64,000 nucleotides of DNA from Cyanophora paradoxa (Eukaryota > Glaucocystophyceae > Cyanophorales > Cyanophoraceae). Below, one piece after another: positions 34,990 through 45,100 of this stretch. The notes beneath the pieces are model-generated. The model searched no databases, had not been told where the DNA came from, and saw nothing but the letters and a program-made list of their open reading frames with translations. Within the stretch, counting starts at the first letter, position 1, and the number at the start of each line of letters is the position of its first letter. A program made the translations under genes and the position numbers. The stretch is from NCBI GenBank assembly GCA_004431415.1, contig QPMI01000103.1, positions 1-64,000 on the forward strand, written 5' to 3'.

Positions 34990-37597
34990 GTCCCCTGAGG
35001 ACGTTGTCCCGGCGTTAACCCCTGCGATAGCAGCGAGGGCGTCAGCAGCAGGCAGGCCGGGCTGGGCCGGGCGGGCGCTTGGCACGGCGCACCGACTCTG
35101 CGGGGCGGGGCGAAAGCGATGGGGCGGGCGAAGCGACGGCGCCGGGGCGGGACGGGGCGGGCGGGCAGCCGGCGGCGCGCGAGGCGTGCGCCCCGGGCCG
35201 CCGCCCGCCGATCCTACGCCCCGCCGTGCAATCCATGCTGCCGCCCTCCGCTCCCTCCGACCATCGCCCCGGGACTCGATCATCCTGCGCGACAAGAGCG
35301 CCTTGTCAGCGACGCGTGCGCACACATGCCGCTCAATTCGCCTCGTCTAAGCCTGAGGCTCACCAGGCTGTGGAAGAGGGGTCCAGAATTCGGAGCCTGG
35401 AGACGGCGCGCGTGACCCAGCGCCTGGAACGCAAGCAAGAATCGTGAGCCATGCGTTCGCGCGCCGCTGAACGCAAAGCTATGGTCTGGCGGCGCACCCG
35501 GCGCGCTCGGCGACGCGCTCGGCAGCTGCAGGGCGCGCGCGCTCGCCGCCAGCGGTGCGCCGGCACGCCATCACCCGCTACGAAGGAGAGATTAACAGCG
35601 AGAAACGGGCGGCAGCCCGCCTGTTCCCGCACCCCGTCCAGGCGGTAGCTATAGCCGCACCTTGACTCGGCTTGGGCGCGGGGCCAACCAACTGGGCTGA
35701 CGGGCTCACCGCCGGCGATCCTGCGAAATCGAGTGAGCTGTACGACACGCGGGGACGCGGAAGGCACGGCATAGACGCACGTCGTCGGTTTGTGGGAGGA
35801 AGGCAGCTGCAGGCCGTTAACGCAGCGCCGCACGGAAACACGGCCACGCCAGGGAATAGACCCAGCTGCGAGAGCACGGACCACATGCGCCTAGCTATAG
35901 CTAACTAAAGGGCCGCGCGCCGCGTCTGCGAGCTTCCGAAGTTCCGCCAACGTGCGCGGTACTGAGCCAGCTGCGAAGGAGCCGGGACCGCTTCAGGCGT
36001 CCTCGAAAAGCTGAGCGGAGGGGCGTCAGGCGCCCTCGCTGTTTGGTCTCGCAAGGCGGGGTGCCGCTTTCGCCGAACAGCTGTGTACCCCAAATACGCG
36101 ACCTTGGAACGCTTTGAAGAGCACGCAGCTGCAGGGCAAGAACTGTGCGGCCTCCAGCACGGGACGCGATGGACTCTCGGTTCGTCGGCGCTGGGCTCTC
36201 CACCGCAGCGCATCCGGTCCTTACTCCGCATTTCAAACAGGTCAAACGGACCGCACAGCTGCCGCGAACTTGACGAGCCTCGAGCGCGAACGACGCTCGA
36301 AGGTGCCTACTTGCATCCTCTCGCGTCCCCCGCCTGTCGCCGGCCGGATTTCAAACGCAGAGCGCTGCGCCAGCGCAGAGGGCCCCTGCTCGTGGCGGAG
36401 AACGCTCGTGAACGCGTCGTTCTTGCCTCTTCAAGCGCCTTTGATCTGCATTCGCAGCCCGGCCGCCGCTGGTGAGTACTCCTGCGGTTGACAGGCACGC
36501 GCAGAAAGGAGAAGGCGGCTGCCGAGGCGAAGCAAGGTGCTTTTCGTTTCATCTCCTTTGCTCCAATCCCTCATTCCGCTGGCGGGCCAGGGAACGGCGT
36601 GACTGGCCCGCGCGAGCAGAGCACCGCCACCCAGTTCGCCTAGCGTCTTCTCCCGCAGGCCAGGTGCTCGCTCTTGTTTCAGATGTTTTTGCTTCGATGT
36701 TGTTGTGACGCCGGCCGCGTGCGCAGCGGAGCGGGTGCCGTTCTCGGACGCGTGGCTGATTGGCGCCCTCGGAGTTCATGTGCTTGCGGTTTCTGGGGGC
36801 CGGTGCGCCTGGTGCGGCAGGTGCGGTCGTTTGCCGGCGCGCATTCTTCTCTTCTTTAGAGTTACGCCCCGAGTGCAGCGAGCGCTGCGCCGTCGCCATC
36901 GCGGTCGAGGGACGCCGGACGCGGGGCGAGCCCGTCTGCTGCTCCCTCTCCTCGGTGCGCTGCACAGCCGCCCGCTTGCCGCTCGCTGCTCGCTAATCTT
37001 CCTTTGATCCGCCCGCTCACCGTGGCGCGCGCAGCGCGGCGAGTGCGGGAACGTGCTGCTGCAAGTGCCGATGGAATCCCCAAATAGCGCCTGGTCCGGA
37101 GTGGAGAGGCTTCTGAGCAGCAGGGGCGAGGGGCAGAAGGCGACGTGCAGCTTTATCTGCTAGGCAGCTAGGCGCGATTTCGCAGTCAAGCGCTAGCCCC
37201 CAGATATAGTTAGCTATATGCAGTCTGTTTTCAGTGGCTTATAATGTTTTTTCTCTCGTTGGCGGATTGCAGGCTATTACGCAGCTCGTCGTGAATAACC
37301 CGGCGCATGCAGTGCACCGGCAGGCGAGCCAGGTCCAGGACCGGCCGCACGATCCGAGCCAGGGCGGGGCCCGGGGCGCGCGCATCGCGGCATGCGCAAC
37401 GTTTTCAATTATACTATGATATATATATAACGTGGCGCCGGTGGCGCCGTGCCACGGTGGCAGCGTGGTCGAGCCCAGGCTGCCCAGCGCTAGCTCGGCG
37501 GCCGTGCCAGGGGCCAGGCCTAGGGCGTGCGCATGCGGGGCTCTCGATTTACAAATATATATATATTTAATTTTATAATTAATAAATATTCGAATTC
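34990..37597. other. Right-arm unique region, no recognised gene
   Basis: Reverse complement of about 25074-27680. Small C- and G-run length differences from the left arm (for example near 35700 and 36797) shift otherwise shared frames, which argues against conserved coding function. Confidence 0.5.
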
Positions 37598-37806
37598 GAG
37601 TGACTCGGAGTGACTCGGGCTGACCCGGGCTGACTCGGGCTGACTCGAACAAATTTTCACCGACCCGGAGTGACCCGGAGTGACTCGGGCTGACTCGGGC
37701 TGACTCGGATTTCGAGTCATTTCCGGAGTGACTCGGGTTTCGAGTCAATGACTCGGGTTCGAGTCATTTTTCGAGTCAATGACTCGGGTTTCGAGTCAAT
37801 GACTCG
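37598..37806. repeat. Right-arm subterminal GACTC repeats, with SINE empty site
   Basis: Mirror of 24700-24911. Positions 37598-37612 (gagtgactcggagtg) are the undisturbed target that is duplicated around the SINE-like insertion in the left arm. Confidence 0.88.
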
Positions 37807-37828
37807 GTGGCACAAAAGTCCCGGGATA

Positions 37829-38476
37829 GCCGACCAGGCGGAGCAGCGCCGAGTCGCCGAGCGAGCCGCGGCTCGCCAGTCCCGGCCACCATCCCCACCC
37901 GCGAGCGCGACGGACCTGTCGGGTCCACCCGTGCCGCCGGAACCAGAATTCCACGTCCGCCGCGCCCGACCTAGCTTCCCGCGCGACCGGGCCCTGGAAT
38001 TCTTCCGGCCAAAGACACTGCACATTCACGGCAGCATTGCTATGCGCCTGCCGAACGGCCGCTCCGGCGCTGAACGGCCCGCTCGCATTGTTGTCGACAC
38101 GGGCGCCCAGGGAACTGTAGTTCCCCAGGAAGTCCTCGACCGCCTGCCGCCCGACGAAGTCAATTACGTCGAGGGCCACACGATAGTCCGCGGTTTCATG
38201 GACCGGGACAAAATTCGTTGTCGCCGCGCCGACGTAGTCTTCGTCCTGGGCTCGCTCCGCTTCTGCCGCCGCGTCTTCGTCGTCCCGCGCGGCGCCATGG
38301 GCGTTGAGCCGGACATTCTGCTCGGCCTGGACGCGATCCAGGCCGTCCACGGCCAAATCGACACGACGCTGTCCGGGTGGTGCCTCCGGGCCCGTGACCA
38401 CCTGCACCGCGAAGTCGTCGTCCCTTTTCGGCTCCGGACCAGCTTGGGATCCTGGTCCGAGTCCTGGGACCAGTAA
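37829..38476 (+). CDS. Ty3/gypsy aspartic protease frame (partial)
   Basis: Encodes the retroviral-type aspartic protease that processes the polyprotein. The catalytic motif VVDTGAQGTVV lies near 38090-38122 and the flap/C-terminal signature ILLGLDAIQ near 38317-38343. The upstream 70 or so residues (Arg/Pro-rich) would join gag, which is absent. The apparent ATG at 37748 lies in the palindrome tip, so it is not the native start. The frame ends at TAA 38474-38476. Protein-like sequence continues in the -1 frame (VRVLGPVKLPVGEALVP) up to the LINE insertion at 38520, and the shift coincides with a canonical -1 frameshift signal at 38422-38459. Confidence 0.85.
   Translation, partial: ADQAEQRRVAERAAARQSRPPSPPASATDLSGPPVPPEPEFHVRRARPSFPRDRALEFFRPKTLHIHGSIAMRLPNGRSGAERPARIVVDTGAQGTVVPQEVLDRLPPDEVNYVEGHTIVRGFMDRDKIRCRRADVVFVLGSLRFCRRVFVVPRGAMGVEPDILLGLDAIQAVHGQIDTTLSGWCLRARDHLHREVVVPFRLRTSLGSWSESWDQ
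38422..38459 (+). promoter_or_regulatory. Predicted -1 programmed ribosomal frameshift signal
   Basis: The slippery heptamer C CCT TTT (38422-38428) is in the protease reading phase X XXY YYZ. A 6-nt spacer (38429-38434) is followed by a perfect 8-bp stem cggaccag (38435-38442) with ctggtccg (38452-38459) and a 9-nt loop. The zero frame stops 15 nt beyond the stem; the -1 frame is the pol frame. An alternative partner ggaccag at 38467-38473 could compete for the second strand. A plain 1-bp mutation is the alternative, but all three components sitting together at the right place makes a functional signal likely. Confidence 0.7.
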
Positions 38477-38500
38477 AGCTCCCCGTCGGAGAGGCCCTTG

Positions 38501-38520
38501 TCCCATGCACGCTCAATGGG
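38501..38520. repeat. LINE target-site duplication, left copy
   Basis: The 20-bp tcccatgcacgctcaatggg is repeated exactly at 46958-46977, bracketing the LINE. Confidence 0.95.
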
Positions 38521-38628
38521 AAAAAAAAAAAAATTTGCTCGGATAGGTCCGGCCAGGCAGGGAGGGGGTTGCCCCCCGCCCCACGCGCCGCTGTTTCCAG
38601 CGGCTCGGCCGGACCCTAGGCGCTTTAT
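38521..38628 (-). terminator. LINE 3' untranslated region with stem-loop and oligo(T) end
   Basis: On the coding strand the 3' region can fold into an outer stem ggtccggcc/ggccggacc (38607-38615 with 38546-38554) enclosing a hairpin ccgctggaaacagcgg (38588-38603). It ends in 13 T at 38533-38521. Such 3' stem-loops serve as RT recognition sites in some LINEs; that role here is inferred. Confidence 0.5.
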
Positions 38629-40230
38629 TTACGATACCTTAGGCAGTCGTCCCATGTCTCCGTATCTCAGGTAGTTCTTGAAAGCTCGTACCGCGAGCGT
38701 TTCCACTACTGCCGTCTCGTGGCACGCTGTCCCCGGGGCGTGGTATTCTTGGCAGTGGTCGCAGTGGCCCTCTCCGCGTATCCGATCGAGTTCCCGCGCC
38801 GCGATACGGTGCGATTCGAGTTCGCGTTTTCGCTTTCGATTCCGGGTCGGGTCGGGCGGGTTCGAATCCGGCCGGTCCTCATTCTCCGCTTCTTGCATCG
38901 CTGTCGCTCCCCCGACCTCTGCCGCGCTCGGCGTCCCAGCAGCGTCCTCGGGATGTCCTCCTGCAGCATCTGGGTCGGCCTCGCTGCCAACCGTCGGTGC
39001 TCGGTTCCCCTTCGGTGCGCGCTTGCTTCCCTGCGTGATCCCCCACACTCGGGACTCATGCTTGCTCGTTGTTTTGCTTCTCGGCTTCCAGATCTCGCTG
39101 TGTACTTCCGTGAGCACCGTCTCCGCCAGCTGCCGGCAGACCGGTATGGTCTCTGCTTCGGCGAATCCCAGGTCGACTAAGACTCTGTCCATGTCGTTCG
39201 GCAGCAGGCCCTGGAGTACCCGCATGTGATCCAGGTCGTGCGCGCTGCGCCAACCCTTGTGCTCGCCTTGCATGTCGTGCCATGCGCCCGGATAGCTATT
39301 GCCCGCCTCCGGCGCGTGCGCGTACCTCCGGCTGAAGTCGTAGCACCGCATTCTCGCCGACAGGCTCTTCTCGGCTACCGGGCGCGCCTCGTAGACGCGT
39401 TCTAGGTCGAGGCTCGCCTGCTCCACCGATTTGGTTGGCTGCTCGAGGTGCGCCGCCTTGCGCTTTCGGGCCCGGGCGTTCGGGGGCTGCTCGGAGCCCT
39501 CTGACCGTTCTGCCCGCTCCTTCGCCTCCTCAGCTGCGTCGAGCGCTCTGCGCGCCGCCCCCACGACCTTCTTGTCGTACAGTTTCAGGAGCTCCTCGTC
39601 AACTGCTTTCTGGATGCGGGCGTGAGCGGTGGGCAGGCTGGGGCATTCGATCAGGTAGTGGCGCAGCGTCTCCTTGGGTTTGGCCTCGCTCGCGGCGCAC
39701 CGCAGGCACTCCCCTTCTGACTTCCCCTCGTATAGGTCCGGGCGGTCGCGCAGGCGTTCGGGCATCAGTGGCAGCCCGTCGATCAGCGCCTTCACGCCGT
39801 GCGCCCGCCACTTGTGCCTGTAACCGCTTAACTTGCGGTGCCAGTACTTGACGCTCAGCAGCTCGAGCGCTTGCTTGGGGCTTCCGAGCGCGTTCCGCAG
39901 GGCTTCGCCCGTCCGTCTCAGTTGAGTCCACTTGACGAAGCTCCGCACCGCGTGTTGCATTCTGATGTATCTGCAGGGGTCGATCTCAACCCGCTCGCCC
40001 TGGTGGATGAGCTCGAAGCCCGTGGACTCGGGGGGTACGAGTACGTCGGCCCGGTACGTCATGTGCTCGCCGGTGGTGGGGTTGATGAGGGGCATGTTCG
40101 CTGCTGCCTTCGCGCGCAGGTCGACTTCCTTGTGGATCTCGTCGTTGGGGTCGTGGCCCGGCACCCACACTACTTCCACTCCTGCGTCCTCCGCCTTCCT
40201 GCCCCGCGGAGCTCCATCACCGCGCGCCAC
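38629..40230 (-). pseudogene. LINE polyprotein, C-terminal part (end of RNase H, zinc motifs)
   Basis: Begins with the last RNase H block (VVWVPGHD...LRAKAAAN, residues about 21-46), which completes the RNase H begun in the preceding frame. A CLRCAAS...HYLIEC motif (C-x2-C, His, Cys; about residues 178-200) matches the zinc motif that commonly follows RNase H in such LINEs. A further ~300-residue extension ends with a second motif, CDHCQEYHAPGTACH, near residue 510. The overlap with the preceding frame lies around a GGGG run near 40210, where a single-base indel would restore one frame. The start methionine is therefore unlikely to be native. Confidence 0.75.
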
Positions 40231-42149
40231 AGCCGGTACTCTGCTTCGTAGCTATCCCGTGTGTCTTTGCGCGCTGACTTCCGCCTGTAGTATCGCACCC
40301 GGGTGGCGAAGTTCCGTACGACGGAGAGGTTGTCGCAGTGTACCCTCACCATCTTGTTGAGCGGTGCGATCAGCGTCGCGAGTATGGCCCCGTGTAGCTC
40401 GGCTTTATAATTGGACAGCTGCCCTCGCAGCCTCCCACCGTACTGCATGTGCGGTTCCTGGGGGTCGTATACGGCGTACCCCGCTCTCGCCTTACCGGCC
40501 TTGCCCAGGTCGAAGGTGGATCCGTCGGAGTCGATCCGGTACTCCTCCTGTCCTTCGCGTTCGGCGATCCGGGTCTGCATCCCTTCTGTACCCGCTTCCA
40601 GGATGGCTTCCTTACGCATCTCGTAGATCTGCCATATCGTCGCTCCCAGCAGCGCTTCGGGGCCCGCTTCCTCCTCTTCGTCTCCGGCCTCGGCGGGATC
40701 CTCCGGCTCGGGGGCGGCCGCTGTCTGCTCCCGAGTGTCGTTCTCTTCCGTCCCTCTCTCTCGCTTGGCGGTCGGCTGTACCCGTCTCCGTTTGCTTTGC
40801 TTCTGCACCCGTTTCCCTTCCTTGGCTGGGGCTGCGCGGGCTCGCAGTTGGTACCGACTTCTCCCTGCAGCCTGCACCTGCGGCGGGTCTACGTCGTCGG
40901 GCCTTGGTGGGCCTCCGGGGTCCTCGCTCATGTCCGATTCGCGATCTGATTCTACCGCCTCCATCCCGCCCGTCCTCCAGGCGTTCAGCTCCTCGGTCTC
41001 GGGGGGCAGGCGCACCCGCGGCGGCCGCTCCTCGTCTCTGTCGGTTTCCGTCTGACGTTCGTACCGGACGCCCCACAGTGGGAAGAGCGCCTTTACTCTC
41101 TCATCGTACTCGCAGTTCTCGGGGTCAAAGTTCATGCTGCGTACTTCGGGGTCCGCCGGGTCCGCTTCCCTCGCCCAGCAGCACGTTCCGTCGCACTTTT
41201 CCCAGATCGTGTTTGCCTGACTGTTCTTGTCGCGGGGTACGTAGTGCGCGATGCGCGCAACTTGCGTTCCGTTCGAGTCCATCCTCGTGCTCATTACTAG
41301 CGCGAGTTCTTCGTTTCCTGGTATGTCGTTGGCTACCAGGGCGAAGGTGCCAGGTCGGATGTCATGTCCCTTAGCGAAGACTGACTGCGTAGCGGCCGCT
41401 CGCAGGCTTTGTTTGAGTTCCGTGCCCCCCTCCTTGCAGAGGTGCGTTCGGAGGAGCCTGTACCATTCTGGTTCGCTCCACGCTCGTGATCTTGCCTTTT
41501 CCCAGGTCTTCCAGGGCAGGAGGTGGGTCCCATTCGGCGCCCTCACCTGCGCTACTTGGAGGAGTCCCCGCTCCATTAAGTGGGGAGCCATCTTCGCGTA
41601 GTCGCGCGACGGGACGTGGCTCTGAATCGTGTCCGCCGGTGCGGCCGGGGCGAGATCCGGGTGGGTGGTCTTGATCGTGTACCCCGCGCGCCCCGCCACG
41701 TGTATCGTGTGCGCCATCAGGTGCTCTTTCTGAAGGTACCGGGCCAGCTCCGTCTGCTCCAGCGGATTCAGGTTGGTTCCCATTGCCTCTTTGAGGGCCA
41801 GTAGCCGCTCCATGCGTACCTTCCCCACTAAGCTGTTCGTGTCGCGCAGCTGCGCCAGCAGCGTCGTCAGCTGTTCTTCGAGCTGCAGCGCGCGAAGGTT
41901 GAACAGGCCGTAGGGCGCCGGCGACGTCATCATATCGTTTGTTACGCTTTTGCTCAGCTCCGCGTGGTGTTTAACTACCGACCGCCAGGTGCGCTCCAGC
42001 TCGTCGACGTCTGCATCGCTGAGCTTCGCCATCTTCACCGCGTAGCGTAGGAATCCCTGCACCAGCGTGTTCACCAGGTACACGCTCTCCTCCTCGTACA
42101 CTGTCTTTGTTCTGAGCACGGCCGCGGTCGCTCGCAGCTTCTCCTTCAT
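40170..42149 (-). pseudogene. LINE polyprotein, middle part (RT thumb region to RNase H)
   Basis: Continues the RT C-terminal region from the preceding frame, then a long acidic linker with a CDGTCCW cluster. RNase H begins near residue 535 (YRIDSDGST, with the AELHG Glu block and HCDNLSVV Asp block) and is cut off before its final WVPGHD motif, which lies in the next frame. Its ATG overlaps the TGA of the upstream frame as ATGA (42149-42146), an arrangement that permits termination-reinitiation in some LINEs. Because the break falls inside the RT region, an indel is the simpler explanation. Confidence 0.75.
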
Positions 42150-45100
42150 GTAGTCGATCTGGGTCGGCTGTCGAGGTCGACTGTCATGAACACGCCGAGA
42201 ACCTTGAGCGGGTCGTTCTCGCTCATTGTTCGTTTGATCTGCTTCCCTTCCTTGCCGATCTCCGGTGCGTTCATCGTGGGCCCGTATTTCGGGCTCGACT
42301 TCGAGTTGCGTGTCACGTATCGCGTTTTCTCGGCGCTGATCTCGATATCGTGCATATCGCAGAAATCGCTGGCGAGGCGGGCCCTCTCCGCGATTCCCTC
42401 GCGGCTCTTGGCAATCCAGTGCGTGTCGTCCGCGAAGGCCGTGTGCGTCACCTTCGCGATTCCTCGGTTCATCTCGTACGGCCCGAGCGTTCCCCCCATC
42501 TTGTTCGCCACGAAGTCCTGAGCGTGCAGCAGGGGGTCGTAGAAGATGAGCCAGTGAAGTGGCGCCTCAACTGCACCCTGGGCGAGCCCCACTTCCCTCC
42601 TGAATTCCTCCGTCGTTCCGTGCACCGTTCGTATCTTCGTGCGGTTGTTCATGTGCGAGAACCGGTGCAGCTCTATATATTCCTCGGGTATGTTCAGCCT
42701 GCGGAATGCGAGCTCCATGCTCTCCCAGCTGACCGTGTCGTAGGCCCGACGGATGTCCTGGAGGATGACGTACAGCTCCTTGTCGTACTGGTGCGCGTCC
42801 TCTAGGATTCCCTGCAGGATAAAGAGGGGGTCCTCCGTCGTTTTTCCTTTCAGGAAGCCCGAGTTCTGGCCCTTGAGCGCGCCTTGCTTCACGAGCATGT
42901 CCTGGAGGCGGTCCGCCAGTATCCCCTTCATGAGCTTGTCCCCCACCTCAAGCAACGTGATGGGCCGTACGTTCGTCAGTTTTCCGTCCCACGTTGGGAT
43001 CTTGCTGATTCCGACCGTTGTCGCCTTGTTCCACGAGTCGGGCGTCCTCCTCAGGCGGACTGCGTCGCAGATGATGAGGTAGAGCAGCTCGTTAGGGGCG
43101 CTCTCCTCCGGCCAGCTCTTGATCTGCGAGTTCTGCAGGTTCGAGTCTCCGGGGGCCGTCGGCTTCAGCGTTCGCCTTTTCTCGTTGTACTCTGCCCATC
43201 GCGGCGCGTCCATCGCTCCCTCGTATTTCAGGTGGGTCTTGGTCTTGTACATGTGCTTCCATAGTCGCTTCTCTTTGAGGGTTTGGTCGATCTTCGGATC
43301 CCGCTTTCCCCAGTACTCTTCGAAGTACTCTTTGAGGCGTCCGCGCACTGACGGGGCATCTGCTAGGACTTGTGGCCTTTTATGGTCGGGTACTTCTTCG
43401 ACAAGCGTTTCGAAGGGCACGATCCCCGTGCTTTTGCCCATCGTCGCCTGCCAGTACCTGCCAGGGTCCGTCTTGAACCACTCCCTCGTCTTGTCCCGGT
43501 ACTCCGCGCGCTTCTTCGTCTTCAGCTTTTTGTACTCCTTCGGGATTTCCCGGCGCAGTCGGTTGATGGCCGCCCCGAGCGCTTCGTGCCAGTACTGCCA
43601 TTCTGCCGTCGGTGCGCGGGGTTGGGGGAGGGGGCCGGCCGGGAGGCTTGTGCTGACCGCTTGCAGGCGCGCGAGTCGGACCTCTGGCTGCAGCCGGTGC
43701 CAGGCCCGTCTCAGCTTTCGCATCTTTAGGCTCATGTTGTGCCGTCGCGCGATCGTGGGGGGCTTGTCCGGGTCACGCGCGCTGAAGATTTCCGCGCAGC
43801 CTACTTCCACCGCCGCCCGGCCCGTCTCCTCGGCCAGTTCTTTGTACGCTTTGTCCGCCGCTTTGATTAGCTTCTGTTTCGCGGCTTCTGGTAAGGCCCT
43901 CCACTCCTCTTCGCTCTTCGGCCTCTCAATCTTTTTGTATTTGTCTAATACGGGCTTCAGGTACTCCTCTAGGATCCCGTAGTACTCCGCCCTCGCCTCC
44001 TTCTTCGCTTCCCCTGGTCCGTACAGCGATTTGAAGTTGTACCTGGGTGGCCGGTCTTTGTGTTTGATCGCGCCCGGCCCGAACATGCGCAGGTTGGCGG
44101 TCAGGTCGATGTCCGCCATCATCGGCAGGTGATCCGATTCCATGTACTCGTTGGCTCGCTCGACTTCGATGCCCGCCCGCAGCCCGTCTGCGGCCGCCGG
44201 CCCGTTCAGCAGGATCACGTCAATTCTGCTCCCCGTTTCGATCTCGTCCGGCACGCCCTCCGTCGAGCCCCGGATGTACGTCACTTCCTTCGCGTTCGGC
44301 TGCGCGACCCGGTAGGCGTCTTTCCACCCCCATTCCTCGACTCTGGCCCAGAGGTCTTCTGCGTAGTGATCGGCTCCCACCGGCGTTGCCCACCTTCCCG
44401 CGCTGATTCTGTCCTTCGTCCTTTCCGCGACCGAGTTCAGGTCGCCCATCACGATGAGCGGCTGGGGGTAGGGGTCAAGATCGACCTGCTCGTGCATCTC
44501 CTGCAGTGTCTTCATGATCTGTTCGTAATCTGCTTTCGTTTGCGCGTTCTCGTTCTTATCCGGCGGCACGTACACCGAGACCAGATGCACTTGTCTGAAG
44601 TTCGGGAGCTCGAGCTTGACGGCTACCAGGCGACCCGGGATGCGGTGCGTGACCTTCGCGTAGGGGCGCCAGCGCCTCGAGATCCATAGCAGGGCTCCTT
44701 TCTTATGTCTCGCGCCGTCCTTGTCCGCCGGGGGGCCGGACGTGAAGTAGGGCCCGATCCCCTTCTCGTCCCCCGCGTTCAGCATCTTTTCCCACTGATT
44801 TGGCCTGCCCCTGCGCAGGCAGGGTAGGTTGATCTCCTGGAGGGCTACTGCGTCGAGTCCGTACGCCTCGGCCATGCGGGGGAGGGCGCTGCGCTTCGCG
44901 TCCGTGAACGAGCAGACGTTCCTGGTGAGCAGCCGGAGGCGTCCCTGTAGCGCTTTCGCCGCCTCCTGACCGTTGAGCTGTACCTTGATCCTTGCTGCCC
45001 CGCCCAGGAAAGATGCCACCAGTCCCGTCGCGAGGCTCGGGAAGACCGTACCTTTGGCTAGTCCCTGCGCTGCTGCGGTTCCCTGCACCATTGCCAGTAG

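Larger units (their letters stand above)
24681..37828. repeat. 13.1-kb palindrome (inverted repeat with 48-bp loop)
   Basis: Left arm 24681-31467 and right arm 31516-37828 are reverse complements; the loop is 31468-31515. From tip to centre each arm has GAGTC-rich repeats, unique DNA, a GC-rich array and a 348-bp satellite. Variants in individual satellite units are mirrored in order, for example the aattcggctcg unit at 29916 with 32346. The arms differ in three large ways: a SINE-like insertion only in the left arm, eight versus about six satellite units, and a GC array about 0.4 kb longer on the right. Many small differences are homopolymer lengths. The flanks are gccgag (left) and gccgac (right), a possible imperfect target-site duplication. 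It may be a giant foldback element or an inverted duplication. Confidence 0.9.

Noticed and set aside
27321-35325. Frames of 300-611 codons in the palindrome GC arrays
   Set aside because: Simultaneously open on both strands and in several phases; arm-to-arm indels shift them; composition artefact.
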